The notes under the pieces are model-generated. The model saw only the letters and a list, made by a program, of their open reading frames with translations. It had not been told where the DNA came from and ran no database searches. Made by a program: the position numbers and the translations under genes. Shown here one piece after another: positions 38,585 to 46,754 of a DNA stretch of 64,000 nt (position 1 is its first letter; each line of letters starts with the position of its first letter). Source of the DNA: Planotetraspora kaengkrachanensis (GTDB taxonomy: Bacteria > Actinomycetota > Actinomycetes > Streptosporangiales > Streptosporangiaceae); the NCBI RefSeq assembly GCF_016862895.1, contig NZ_BONV01000002.1:124001-188000 (forward strand). The letters run 5' to 3'.

Positions 38585-38749
38585 TCCACCTCATCCAGGG
38601 AGCTGCCTTGCTATATCGGGACAAAATCCCGCATCATTCCTGGTGGGTTCCCGGCTGTCCGAGATGGCCGGGCCCGAGGGGACCGGGGCTCCAGTGCCGA
38701 GAGGAAGGGAGCGGACCGCTACCCGGTAGCACGTCTCGAGGAGACCGCG
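38585..38749 (+). promoter_or_regulatory. Upstream region of the kynurenine operon with a small inverted repeat
   Basis: 165 bases between the second kinase gene and the tryptophan dioxygenase start. A short perfect inverted repeat CGGGA-caaaa-TCCCG lies at 38617-38631, next to the TATATC hexamer at 38613-38618, and may be an operator. Near the end GAGGAGA is the ribosome site of the dioxygenase gene. No leader peptide or attenuator was recognised. Confidence 0.35.
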
Positions 38750-39598
38750 ATGTCGCATCGCCCCCCGTCCCGAGAAGCCGGCATCGGTTCGGAGTCCCCG
38801 AACCTCGACTTCACGGGCACGACGCCGTACGAGGCCTACGTCCAGGCCGACGTCCTCACCCACCTGCAACACCCCCTCTCCGACGACCCCGGCGAGATGG
38901 TCTTCCTGGTCACCACCCAGGTCATGGAGTTGTGGTTCACCGTGATCGTGCACGAGTGGGAGACCGCCTGCCGCGCGCTGCGCGAGGACCGGCTGCCCGT
39001 CGCGATGGACGCGCTCAGGCGCAGCGTGCGCGAGTTGGAGGCGCTGAACGCCTCCTGGCGGCCGCTGTCACAGCTCACTCCCGCCGAGTTCAACGCGTAC
39101 CGGAGCGCGCTCGGCGAGGGCTCCGGCTTCCAGTCCGCGATGTACCGGCGGCTGGAGTTCCTGCTCGGCGAGAAGTCGCCGTCCATGCTGGTGCCGCACC
39201 GAGGCACGCCGCGCGTCCACGCGGAACTGGAGAAGGCGCTGCTCCAGCCGAGCCTGTACGACGAGGTGCTGCATCTGCTGGCGCGGCGTGGTCACGCCAT
39301 ACCGCGGGCCGTGCTGGACAGGGATCTGTCGCAGCGGTACGAGCCCTCGGCCGAGGTCGAGGCGGCATGGACGGAGATCTACTCCGGTGACCGGCTCGCC
39401 GACCTGGCACGGCTCGGCGAGGCGTTGACGGACGTCGGCGAACTGGTGTGGCGCTGGCGCAACGACCATCTCGTGGCGACCCGGCGCGCGATGGGCGCCA
39501 AGACCGGGACCGGCGGCTCCGCGGGCGTGGCCTGGCTCGAGAAACGGGCCGCGAAGAACGTGTTCCCCGAGTTGTGGACGGCGCGCAGCCATGTCTGA
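38750..39598 (+). CDS. kynA: Tryptophan 2,3-dioxygenase
   Basis: 282 residues of the haem-dependent TDO family. It opens L-tryptophan to N-formylkynurenine. Recognisable family segments: TPYEAYVQADVLTHLQHPLS, EMVFLVTTQVMELWFTVIVH, FNAYRSALGEGSGFQSAMYR and the C-terminal NDHLVATRRAMGAKTGTGGS around the substrate-binding loop; the haem-ligating His lies in one of these late helices. ATG 38750 has GAGGAGA upstream. The stop overlaps the start of kynureninase, and a formamidase-like gene follows, completing the route tryptophan to anthranilate. Confidence 0.95.
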   Translation: MSHRPPSREAGIGSESPNLDFTGTTPYEAYVQADVLTHLQHPLSDDPGEMVFLVTTQVMELWFTVIVHEWETACRALREDRLPVAMDALRRSVRELEALNASWRPLSQLTPAEFNAYRSALGEGSGFQSAMYRRLEFLLGEKSPSMLVPHRGTPRVHAELEKALLQPSLYDEVLHLLARRGHAIPRAVLDRDLSQRYEPSAEVEAAWTEIYSGDRLADLARLGEALTDVGELVWRWRNDHLVATRRAMGAKTGTGGSAGVAWLEKRAAKNVFPELWTARSHV

Positions 39599-40799
39599 TC
39601 ACGTACATCTCATGAACCTCCCGGAGAAGGCCCGCAAACTCGACGAAGCGGACGTGCTGCGTGCCAAGCGCGCAGACTTCGTCCTCGACGACACCGTCTA
39701 CCTGGACGGCAACTCGCTGGGCGCGCTGCCCGCCGCCGTGCCCGGCCGGATGGCCGACGTGGTGGCCAGGGAGTGGGGACGCCTGCGCATCAGGTCCTGG
39801 ACGGAGTCCGGATGGTGGACGTCGCCCGAACGCATCGGCGACCGCATCGCCCCGCTGGTGGGCGCGGCCCCCGGCCAGATCGTGGTCGGCGACTCCACCA
39901 GCGTGAACGTCTTCAAGGCCCTGGTGGGCGCGGCTCGGATGGCGCACGCGGAACGCGACGAGATCGTCGTCGACGCGACCACGTTCCCCACCGACGGCTA
40001 CATCGCGGAGTCCGCCGCGCGGATGACCGGCCGCCGCGTGGTCGCCGTCGACCCGAGCGAACTCCGGACGGCCTTCGGCCCCCGCACCGCCGCCGCCCTC
40101 GTCAACCACGTCGACTACCGCAGCGGACGGCTGCACGACCTGCCCGGTCTGACGGCCGCCGCGCATGCCGCCGGCGCCCTGGTGGTGTGGGACCTGTGCC
40201 ACAGCGCGGGCGCGCTGCCGGTGGGGCTCGACGCGCACGGCGTCGACCTCGCGGTCGGCTGCACCTACAAGTACCTCAACGGGGGCCCCGGCTCGCCGGC
40301 CTTCCTGTACGTGCGCGAGGACCTGCAGCCCCGCTTCGACTCGCCGCTTCCCGGCTGGAACTCGCATCGGGATCCCTTCGGCATGTCTCCCCGGTACGAG
40401 GCGGCGGACGGCGCGCCGCGCGGCCGGGTGGGCACCCCCGACATCCTCTCGATGCTCGCCCTGGAGGCGGCGCTCGAGGTGTGGGACGAGGTGCCGATCG
40501 AGGCCGTACGTGACAAGAGCCTCGCCCTGACCGACTTCTTCCTGGAGTGCGTCACGGCGTACCTGCCCGCGGGACGAGTCGAGTCGATCACGCCCGTCCC
40601 GCACGCGGAGCGGGGCAGCCAGGTCGCGCTGCGCTGCGCCGACGCGGGCGAGGTGATGGACGCGCTGATCGCGCGTGGGGTCGTCGGCGACTACCGGCGT
40701 CCCGACGTGCTGCGCTTCGGCTTCACGCCTCTGTACGTGTCGTTCGCGGACGCGGAGCGGGCGGCGCGGGTGCTGGCAGAGGTGATCTCAACCCGTTGA
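39591..40799 (+). CDS. kynU: Kynureninase
   Basis: 402 residues, fold type I PLP enzyme. It splits kynurenine into anthranilate and alanine. The PLP-binding Lys is in CTYKYLNGGPGSPAF (about residue 227). Other family marks: YLDGNSLGALPAAVPGRM at the start, SVNVFKALVGAA, LVVWDLCHSAGALPVGLDA with the PLP-holding Asp, and the VLRFGFTPLYVSF end. ATG 39591 overlaps the dioxygenase stop by eight bases. A 3-hydroxykynurenine preference cannot be excluded, but no kynurenine monooxygenase gene is near, so anthranilate is the expected product. Confidence 0.95.
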   Translation: MSDHVHLMNLPEKARKLDEADVLRAKRADFVLDDTVYLDGNSLGALPAAVPGRMADVVAREWGRLRIRSWTESGWWTSPERIGDRIAPLVGAAPGQIVVGDSTSVNVFKALVGAARMAHAERDEIVVDATTFPTDGYIAESAARMTGRRVVAVDPSELRTAFGPRTAAALVNHVDYRSGRLHDLPGLTAAAHAAGALVVWDLCHSAGALPVGLDAHGVDLAVGCTYKYLNGGPGSPAFLYVREDLQPRFDSPLPGWNSHRDPFGMSPRYEAADGAPRGRVGTPDILSMLALEAALEVWDEVPIEAVRDKSLALTDFFLECVTAYLPAGRVESITPVPHAERGSQVALRCADAGEVMDALIARGVVGDYRRPDVLRFGFTPLYVSFADAERAARVLAEVISTR

Positions 40800-40843
40800 C
40801 CGGCGTGTGGTTCGCACCCCCGGGCGAAGGAGGAATCTCGCAC

Positions 40844-41734
40844 ATGGCCATAGCGGGAACGCGAGCGGTGTCCCCGGACGCCGCGGCGCGAGACGCCGTC
40901 GAGCAGGAGTCGGCCTTCTCCCATCCCTTCGTGGAACCGGACGCCACCGCCTCCTACGGCGGCCACGCCGATCAGGTCGTCGACTTCTACGCGCCCCGCG
41001 AGGATCTCGGCGAGGTGAAGGCGCCCCTCGTCGTCGTCCTCCACGGAGGCGCGTGGCGTGCCGCCTACGACCGGCGGCACGTCGCGCCCTTCGCGGCCTA
41101 CCTCGCGGGTCGTGCCTTCGCGGTCGCCTCCGTCGAGTACCGGCGGGGTGGCGACGAGCCGGGCGCGGCGGGCCGCTGGCCGCAGACCCTCGACGACGTG
41201 GCCGCCGCCGTGGACGCGCTGCCCGGCCTCGTGGCGGACGCGCTCCCCCAGGCGGACCCCCGCCGTCCGATCCTGGTCGGCCATTCGGCCGGCGGGCACC
41301 TCGCACTGTGGGCGGCGGCCCGCCACAGGCTGCCGGAGGGCTCGCCCTGGCGGCTGCCGGAACCGTCCGCCGGCGGGGTCGTCGCGCTCGCGCCGATCGC
41401 CGACTTCGTCAAGGCCGGCGAACTGTCCGTGTGCTCCGGCGCCACGCTCCAGTTCCTCGGCGGGCCCGGGCGCTTCGAGGAACGGCGCCCGTCCGCGGAC
41501 CCCGCGGCGCTGCTTCCCACCGGCGTCCCCACCACCGTCGTCCAGGGCGACACCGACATCGTCGTCCCGGCCGACGTCGCCGCATCCTTCGTACGCGCGG
41601 CAGCCGAGGCCGGCGAGACGGTTCGCCTGATCGAGGTGGCCGGGGCCGGGCACTTCCCGTTGATCGATCCGGCGGCGGACGCCTGCGCCCTGGTCGCTGA
41701 GGAGATCAGGCGCCTGGTGACGGCCGCCCGCTGA
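40844..41734 (+). CDS. Alpha/beta hydrolase, probable kynurenine formamidase
   Basis: 296 residues of the alpha/beta hydrolase fold. The oxyanion motif is VLHGGAWRAAYDRRH and the nucleophile elbow is GHSAGGHLALWAA; an Asp in VVQGDTDIVVP and a His in GAGHFPLID complete the triad. Eukaryotic kynurenine formamidases and some bacterial ones have this fold with the HGGxW motif. Position after tdo and kynureninase makes hydrolysis of N-formylkynurenine the likely role; it is not the cyclase-like KynB of Pseudomonas. ATG 40844 follows AAGGAGG. Confidence 0.85.
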   Translation: MAIAGTRAVSPDAAARDAVEQESAFSHPFVEPDATASYGGHADQVVDFYAPREDLGEVKAPLVVVLHGGAWRAAYDRRHVAPFAAYLAGRAFAVASVEYRRGGDEPGAAGRWPQTLDDVAAAVDALPGLVADALPQADPRRPILVGHSAGGHLALWAAARHRLPEGSPWRLPEPSAGGVVALAPIADFVKAGELSVCSGATLQFLGGPGRFEERRPSADPAALLPTGVPTTVVQGDTDIVVPADVAASFVRAAAEAGETVRLIEVAGAGHFPLIDPAADACALVAEEIRRLVTAAR

Positions 41735-41784
41735 CCTGTCCGGCGCATAACCTTGCCGGTTTCACGACGGTCTCCAGGGCTGTC

Positions 41785-42306
41785 TCAAGCGGAGATCTGG
41801 CCATGCCGTGCCGCCGCGTGCGCGCTGACGGTCCCCCCTTCCCCATCGGCCGCCTGAGCGATCAGAAGAGCGAAGAAGGCCAGCGTCGCCATCGCGGTCC
41901 GAACCCCGTGCAGCGCCCACCAGCGCAGGCGGACGTCCGCCCAGTCGGTCGGCGGCTGATCGGCGTCCCAGGAGTTCGCGAGCTGATTGAGCGGATCCAA
42001 TCTGGTCAAGGTGAGCACGATCGTGGCCACCAACAGCAGCAGGGCGACGATGGTGAGCCAGAAGACGAGCCGGCCACGCGGGAAGGACATCGCACATGTC
42101 GCAAGGAGCAGGGCGAGGCAGGTGAGCAGCAACACCGGCATGGCACGGCCGTAATCCACGTTGAGCGCCTGCCAGTACCGCACGTAGGCGGGCGCGGGCA
42201 ACGCCCGCAGCGACGGAGCCAGCACGGTGAAGACGAGGCCTCCGGCGAAGAGGCCGAGCAGCGATACCGCGCCCGTCCGAGCGATCACCAACAGCACGGG
42301 GGACAT
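41785..42306 (-). CDS. DUF1772-like membrane protein
   Basis: 173 residues with four membrane helices (VSLLGLFAGGLVFTVLA, VLLLTCLALLLATCAM, LVFWLTIVALLLLVATIVLT, GVRTAMATLAFFALLIA) and the loop LPAPAYVRYWQALNVDYGRA. This pattern is that of DUF1772, which includes anthrone oxygenase-related proteins; a catalytic role is uncertain. ATG 42306 follows GGAGGTGC. It is divergent from a TetR regulator gene across an AT-rich promoter region, so it is probably the regulator's target. Confidence 0.75.
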   Translation of the reverse strand: MSPVLLVIARTGAVSLLGLFAGGLVFTVLAPSLRALPAPAYVRYWQALNVDYGRAMPVLLLTCLALLLATCAMSFPRGRLVFWLTIVALLLLVATIVLTLTRLDPLNQLANSWDADQPPTDWADVRLRWWALHGVRTAMATLAFFALLIAQAADGEGGTVSAHAAARHGQISA

Positions 42307-42329
42307 GCCGCACCTCCGGTGCGTCAAGA

Positions 42330-42373
42330 TTGACTGGATGCACAAAATTTCATTTGAATCGATTAAAGTCAAT
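42330..42373. promoter_or_regulatory. Facing promoters and palindrome between DUF1772 and TetR genes
   Basis: Inverted ATTGACT (42329-42335) and AGTCAAT (42367-42373) provide a TTGACT -35 box for each strand, pointing toward each other, so the two promoters overlap. In the middle lies the palindrome AATCGATT, suitable for a TetR dimer. The stretch is much richer in A/T than the surroundings. Confidence 0.5.
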
Positions 42374-42395
42374 ATGTCTGGCATGGTGATCGCTC

Positions 42396-43088
42396 ATGGA
42401 GCGGAAGCCCAAGCGCCGGTACGTCAGTGAGGTGCGGCGCGAGAACGCGGAGGCGACCCGGCTGCGAATCGCCGAGGCCGCACGGGCACTCATGCTGGAG
42501 CACGGCTACGCCTCCACGACGATGGCCGGCGTCGCGCGGGCCGCAGGTGTCGTCGTGCAGACCCTGTACACGTCCTGCCCCGGCGGCAAGCCGGGCTTGG
42601 CGAAGCTCGTCTGGGACGTGACCTTGGCCGGCGACGCGCAAGCCGTCCCGCAGAGCGCCCGGCCGCAGGTACAGGCGATCATCCTCGAGCCCGACCCCGC
42701 GCGTAAGCTGGTCGCCTTCGCGGAGATGGCACTGGCGATATACGAACGTGTCGGTCCGGTGCATCGCGTGCTCCGCGCCGCCGCGGCGACCGATGCCGGC
42801 CTGGCCGAACTGCTGGCCGACACGGAACGCCAGCGATTGGCAGGCAGCCGGGGACCTGCTGAACACCTGGCGGCCGTGGGTGCACTGCGCACAGGCCTGG
42901 GCGTCGAGCGGGCCGCCGATCAGATCTACGCCCTGACCTCGATCGAGTTGTTCGAGCGGCTGACCGATGTCTGCGGCTGGACCATGCGCGACTGCCGGGA
43001 CTGGCTGGCGCGGATCCTGAGCGAGACCCTGCTCGAACCGGCCGACCACGCACGCCGCACGTCAGGGTCGTCGCAGTCCGTCACGTAG
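42396..43088 (+). CDS. TetR-family transcriptional regulator
   Basis: 230 residues. The N-terminal helix-turn-helix is TRLRIAEAARALMLEHGYAS, TTMAGVARAAGVVVQTLYTS; the remaining 160 residues are the variable ligand-binding helices (LVAFAEMALAIYERVGPVHR, VLRAAAATDAGLAELL). ATG 42396 is preceded by GGTGATC. It is divergent from the DUF1772 gene, the probable target. Ligand unknown. Confidence 0.87.
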   Translation: MERKPKRRYVSEVRRENAEATRLRIAEAARALMLEHGYASTTMAGVARAAGVVVQTLYTSCPGGKPGLAKLVWDVTLAGDAQAVPQSARPQVQAIILEPDPARKLVAFAEMALAIYERVGPVHRVLRAAAATDAGLAELLADTERQRLAGSRGPAEHLAAVGALRTGLGVERAADQIYALTSIELFERLTDVCGWTMRDCRDWLARILSETLLEPADHARRTSGSSQSVT

Positions 43089-43140
43089 CTCGGCCGCCGC
43101 AGGGCCCGCGCGGCCGCCCTCCTCACGCTGGCGCTGCCCG

Positions 43141-43395
43141 GCTCGGGCACGGCCGTGGCCGCCCCAGCCCCCGGACTGGGGCGCCTCGACGGTCGAAGCC
43201 CAGGACGGCGACCCCGGCTCGATGCTCACGCTCTACCGGACGGCGCTCGCCCGCCGCCGAGCCGAGCTCACCGGGCTGACCGAGGAGATCGCCTGGCTGT
43301 CCCGCGGGCTGACGACCGTTCCCGAGCCGTGGTGGTGCGATGACGAGGCCGGCGGCGGCGGTCACCGGCCCTCGCGACCGGGCAAGACGGGATAA
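43141..43395 (+). pseudogene. Remnant of a GH13 alpha-glucosidase
   Basis: In one frame the DNA encodes RPWPPQPPDWGASTVEAQ, then DGDPGSMLTLYRTALARRRA, closely resembling the PWLPQPxDWxxxTVExQxxDPxSMLxLYRxALxxRR stretch near the C-terminus of actinomycete GH13 alpha-glucosidases (about residue 440 of 530). The frame runs 84 codons to a stop at 43393-43395 but has no start, and the catalytic barrel upstream is missing. The end degenerates after VPEPWWCDDEA. It is a leftover of a deleted gene between TetR and the antiporter. Confidence 0.65.
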
Positions 43396-43512
43396 TGAGG
43401 GTATTGCGCCACCAAGCAAGCTCGGCATGGGGTTCGGTCGCCCACGCGAGCGACCGGCCTGCGGATCCGCCCCGGACACCGCGTGGGTGAGGGCCGGGGC
43501 AGTGGAGGCCGT

Positions 43513-44649
43513 TTGAAGATCACGTCGGCTGCCGCGGCCGCCATCGGCTCGCCATCGGTCCTGGCCGCCAGGGTCGTTCCCGTGGTCGCGGTCCTCACCT
43601 TGGTCGGCGTGTGGAACCGCACATTGCCGATCATCGTGGAACTCGTGGTCGTGGTGCTGCTGGCCGCCTCGGTGCTGGCCGCGGTGCACCATGCCGACGT
43701 GGTCGCCCGGCGCGTGGGCGACCTGTTCGGCGCACTGATCCTGGCCGTGGCCGTCACCGTCATCGAGGTGGGTCTCATCATCACCTTGATGATCTCCGGT
43801 GGCGGCTCGACCTCCTCCCTGGCCCGCGACACCGTCTTCGCCGCCGTGATGATCACTTGTAACGGCATCCTCGGCCTGTCCCTGATGCTCGGCGCCCTCC
43901 GTACGCGGGTCGCGGAGTTCAATCCCGAAGGCACCGGCGCCGCCCTCGCCACAGTGATCACTCTGGCGACACTGAGCCTGGTGCTGCCCAGCTTCACCAC
44001 CAGCGCCCCAGGACCGAACTTCTCCACGCCGCAACTGGCCTTCGCCGCCGCAGCCTCCCTGATCTTGTACGCGCTGTTCGTGTTCGTCCAGAACGTGCGG
44101 CACCGGGACTCCTTCCTGGCCTCTCCCCCGCCCCGGCGAAATGCGGCCGACGGCCAGGACGACGGCGACGACGCACATGCGGAGATTCCGTCCGTCCGGG
44201 CCGCTCAGGTCAGCCTCGCGCTGCTCACGGCCGCGCTCGTCGCCGTCGTCGGCCTGGCCAAGGTGGAGTCCGGCACCATCGAGGAGACCGTCGCCGCGGC
44301 AAGGCTTCCGCAGTCCGTCGTCGGCGTCGTGATCGCCTTGCTGGTGCTGCTTCCCGAGGCTCTCGCCGCCGCACGCAACGCGCGGCGCGGCCGTACCCAG
44401 GTCAGCCTCAACCTCGCCCTCGGCTCGGCCATGGCCAGCATCGGGCTGACCATCCCCGCCATCGCGGTGGCCTCCATCTGGCTCGAGGGCCCGCTGCTGC
44501 TCGGTCTCGGCCCCACCCAGATGGTGCTGCTGGCCCTCACCGCGATCGTCGGCACCCTCACCGTCATGCCCGGTCGTGCCACCCTGCTCCAGGCGGGGAT
44601 ACACCTCGCCCTGTGCGCCGGCTACCTGTTCCTCGCCGCGAATCCTTAG
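43513..44649 (+). CDS. Calcium/cation:proton antiporter family protein (ChaA type)
   Basis: 378 residues with about eleven membrane helices. The two conserved repeats of the cation/Ca2+ exchanger family are visible: VAVTVIEVGLIITLMI (with Glu in the membrane) and the SASI-like VLLPEALAAARNARRG plus LNLALGSAMASIGLTIP, and MITCNGILGLSLMLGALR. Between the halves lies an acidic loop (DGQDDGDDAHAE). Such proteins export Ca2+, Na+ or K+ in exchange for protons. TTG 43513 follows GGAGG; a GTG ten codons earlier is in frame. Its stop overlaps the converging LLM gene by four bases. Confidence 0.85.
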   Translation: MKITSAAAAAIGSPSVLAARVVPVVAVLTLVGVWNRTLPIIVELVVVVLLAASVLAAVHHADVVARRVGDLFGALILAVAVTVIEVGLIITLMISGGGSTSSLARDTVFAAVMITCNGILGLSLMLGALRTRVAEFNPEGTGAALATVITLATLSLVLPSFTTSAPGPNFSTPQLAFAAAASLILYALFVFVQNVRHRDSFLASPPPRRNAADGQDDGDDAHAEIPSVRAAQVSLALLTAALVAVVGLAKVESGTIEETVAAARLPQSVVGVVIALLVLLPEALAAARNARRGRTQVSLNLALGSAMASIGLTIPAIAVASIWLEGPLLLGLGPTQMVLLALTAIVGTLTVMPGRATLLQAGIHLALCAGYLFLAANP

Positions 44650-45584
44650 ACGATCTTTTCGCCTCCTCCGCCCTGTGCGCCGCGGCGGAGTTCCGCGACG
44701 CGCCGCCGTACCTGGGGGACCACCTCGTCGGCGAACAGGCGGACCTGATCGATCGAGGGCGAGGCAGGCCAGAAGATCATGCTGTCGAACCCGAGATCGA
44801 CGGCCCACTCGGTGAGGGTGTCCACCCACGACTCGACCGGGCCGTTGAGACCGTGGCCGCCGGTGCGGGGCCCGATCGAGCCGAGGATGTTGTACAGGCG
44901 CCGGACGTCCTCAGGCCTGCGCCCGGCCCCGGCCGCGGCCTCGTCGATGATCCGCTGGGCATCGGGCACCGCCTCAGGCGGCAGGCCCGTGTTGATCGGG
45001 CAGATCCAGCCGTCGGCGTAGCGGCCGGTCAGGGCCAGCATCTTCGGGCGCAGCCCGCCGACCCAGACCGGGATGCGGTGCGCGGGCGCCGGCCCCGGAT
45101 GGAAACCGCGCACCTGGTGATGGTCACCGGAGAACGTAACGGTCACGCCCTCCAACGCGGCGTCCACGGTGTGGCGCAGGATCTGCACCGACTCGGCGGC
45201 CGCGGCGACCAGGGCGCCGCCCGTGAGGCCGGCTCCCCCCATCGCCTCGACCTGGGGCGCGTACCCGCCGGCTCCGACGGCGAGGTCGAATCGGCCGCCG
45301 CTGAGCACGTCGAGGGTGACGGCCGCCTTGGCGAGCATCGCCGGCGGGCGCAACGCCAGGTTGAGCACGTCCGGGATGAACCGGACGCGGCTGGTGCGGG
45401 CGGCCAGATGGGTGATGAGGGTCCAGGTGTCGAAGTAGGCGGGCTGGTAGGGGTGGTCCTGGATCGCGACGAGGTCGAGTCCGGCGGCCTCCGCGGCGTG
45501 GGTCAGCTCGGTGAGGCCGGGCAGATCTCCGGCGTCCGGCGTCACGGACAGTCCGAACCGCAGTGGGGCTCCGTAGTCAGCCAT
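44646..45584 (-). CDS. LLM-class, probably F420-dependent, oxidoreductase
   Basis: 312 residues with the luciferase-like TIM barrel: LRFGLSVTPDAGDLPGLTEL, AGLDLVAIQDHPYQPAYFD, RFDLAVGAGGYAPQVEAMGG and HRIPVWVGGLRPKMLALTGR. The pattern IQDHPYQ and the context (actinomycete) favour F420 over FMN as cofactor. It overlaps the hemerythrin gene by eight bases and so is cotranscribed with it under the MarR-controlled promoter. Substrate unknown. Confidence 0.87.
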   Translation of the reverse strand: MADYGAPLRFGLSVTPDAGDLPGLTELTHAAEAAGLDLVAIQDHPYQPAYFDTWTLITHLAARTSRVRFIPDVLNLALRPPAMLAKAAVTLDVLSGGRFDLAVGAGGYAPQVEAMGGAGLTGGALVAAAAESVQILRHTVDAALEGVTVTFSGDHHQVRGFHPGPAPAHRIPVWVGGLRPKMLALTGRYADGWICPINTGLPPEAVPDAQRIIDEAAAGAGRRPEDVRRLYNILGSIGPRTGGHGLNGPVESWVDTLTEWAVDLGFDSMIFWPASPSIDQVRLFADEVVPQVRRRVAELRRGAQGGGGEKIV

Positions 45585-46092
45585 AGAAGGGCCACCTCTT
45601 CCAGCGGTTGATCACCGGCGCCAGCATCTTCTCCTCGTAGGACAGATGGTCGAGCAGATGCCGGCTCAGGGATTCGAGCGCCTCGACAAGACGCCTTCTG
45701 CTCTTGTGGTCGTGCGCCGCGCCGGTCGCCGCGCCGGCGGCGTCCTCCACCTCGTCGAGCAGGTCGGAGACCACGCGGTGGTCGGCCTCCAGCTTGTCCA
45801 CCACGGCACTCAGCTCCGGCGCCGCCGCACGGACCGAGGGGAACAACATGGCGTCCTCACCACGGTGGTGCATGTGGACGAACCCGCATGCTTGCAGGCA
45901 ATTCACTCGTAACTGGAACAGCAGCCCGTTGCTGCGCAGCCGGTCCACTCCCGCGCGCAGAGCGGAAGCATCGGCCCCCGCGGCCGCGTCGGCGGCGAGC
46001 CGGCGGCACCGCGCGATGTCGCTCCGGATGCGATCGTGCACCGCCTTGAACTCCAGGAACAGCCGGCCGGCCACCTCGTCGGTATCGGTCAT
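45577..46092 (-). CDS. Hemerythrin HHE-domain protein
   Basis: 171 residues forming a four-helix HHE domain. Probable di-iron ligands are in HMHHRGEDAMLFP, KLEADHRVVSDL and HLLDHLSYEEKMLAP, so it can bind O2, NO or peroxide-type ligands. ATG 46092 follows GGAGGTGACC. It is the first gene of a two-gene unit with the LLM oxidoreductase. The promoter at 46115-46143 and the operator at 46146-46168 link it to the divergent MarR regulator. A role in oxygen/NO sensing or detoxification is plausible. Confidence 0.88.
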   Translation of the reverse strand: MTDTDEVAGRLFLEFKAVHDRIRSDIARCRRLAADAAAGADASALRAGVDRLRSNGLLFQLRVNCLQACGFVHMHHRGEDAMLFPSVRAAAPELSAVVDKLEADHRVVSDLLDEVEDAAGAATGAAHDHKSRRRLVEALESLSRHLLDHLSYEEKMLAPVINRWKRWPFYG

Positions 46093-46114
46093 CGTCTGGT
46101 CACCTCCGGCGCCA

Positions 46115-46143
46115 ATAATACGCAAAATGAACTATCCGTCGAA
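46115..46143 (-). promoter_or_regulatory. Sigma70-type promoter of the hemerythrin operon
   Basis: On the - strand TTCGAC (46143-46138), exactly 17 bases, TATTAT (46120-46115). The predicted start lies about 15-18 bases before the hemerythrin ATG. The MarR palindrome adjoins the -35 box. Confidence 0.7.
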
Positions 46144-46145
46144 TT

Positions 46146-46168
46146 GACCATCCAAATTTTGGATGGTC
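46146..46168. promoter_or_regulatory. Perfect palindrome, probable MarR operator
   Basis: Arms GACCATCCAAA (46146-46156) and TTTGGATGGTC (46158-46168) around one central T: 11 perfect pairs. It lies between the hemerythrin promoter and the MarR gene start, three bases from the hemerythrin -35 box, where a MarR dimer would block both genes. Confidence 0.82.
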
Positions 46169-46189
46169 TACAGGCAGTACACTGTTCGC

Positions 46190-46687
46190 ATGCCCCGAAC
46201 AGACGATCTCGGCCTCACATTGGGGCTCGTCTATCGCTGGTACGCCAAGGCCTCCACGGCGGTGCTCGAGGACGTGCCGGGCGGCACCCGCGGCTACCAC
46301 GTGATCTCCGACGCCGTGCACGAGCGGGCCGGGAGCCAGATCCAGCTCGCCCAGCGGCACGGCGTGAACAAGACCGTCATGACCTACCTGGTCGACGACC
46401 TCGAGGGGGCGGGCCTGGTCGAGCGGCGCGCCGATCCGTCCGACCGCCGCAACCGCGTCATCGTCGTGACCGAGCGTGGCCGCGAGCTGTGGGAGAGCGT
46501 GCAGAGCCGGCTCCGCGAGGTCGAGCGGCATGTGCTCTCCGACCTGACGGCAGAGGAGCAGGCCGTGTTCTGCCGTCTCCTGGGCCGCGTCGCGGACCGC
46601 GCCGACTCGATCGACCCCGTGAGTGACGCGTGCGCGGTCGGCAAGGAGATCGCGGAGATCGCTGAGCCCCGTCAGGCGGCCGGTTAG
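46190..46687 (+). CDS. MarR-family transcriptional regulator
   Basis: 165 residues with the MarR winged helix: VISDAVHERAGSQIQLAQRH, VNKTVMTYLVDDLEGAGLVE, RRADPSDRRNRVIVVTERGR. The helices at the ends form the dimer interface. ATG 46190 has no ribosome site; the hexamer TACACT at 46178-46183 would place transcription start at the ATG, so it may be a leaderless mRNA. It is divergent from the hemerythrin/LLM operon with the palindromic operator in between. Ligand unknown. Confidence 0.88.
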   Translation: MPRTDDLGLTLGLVYRWYAKASTAVLEDVPGGTRGYHVISDAVHERAGSQIQLAQRHGVNKTVMTYLVDDLEGAGLVERRADPSDRRNRVIVVTERGRELWESVQSRLREVERHVLSDLTAEEQAVFCRLLGRVADRADSIDPVSDACAVGKEIAEIAEPRQAAG

Positions 46688-46691
46688 GCAG

Positions 46692-46723
46692 GCGGGCGGG
46701 GCCGATCGGTCAAGGCCGCCCGC
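46692..46723. terminator. Hairpin between converging MarR and ABC permease genes
   Basis: GCGGGCGG..CC (46692-46703) pairs with GGCCGCCCGC (46714-46723), ten pairs with a two-base bulge and a ten-base loop. Located directly after the MarR stop. Confidence 0.55.
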
Positions 46724-46754
46724 GTTCCTGTGACATGTCGGCGAGGGCGCGGGG

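Noticed and set aside
38585-38749. A tryptophan-responsive attenuator or T-box before the kynurenine operon
   Set aside because: No leader peptide with Trp codons and no T-box core sequence was found; only a small inverted repeat is present.
46727-46733. A TGTGACA hexamer-plus-one near the MarR gene as a fifth ECF41 promoter
   Set aside because: No NGTC box occurs 16 bases away on the - strand, and it lies downstream of gene ends.
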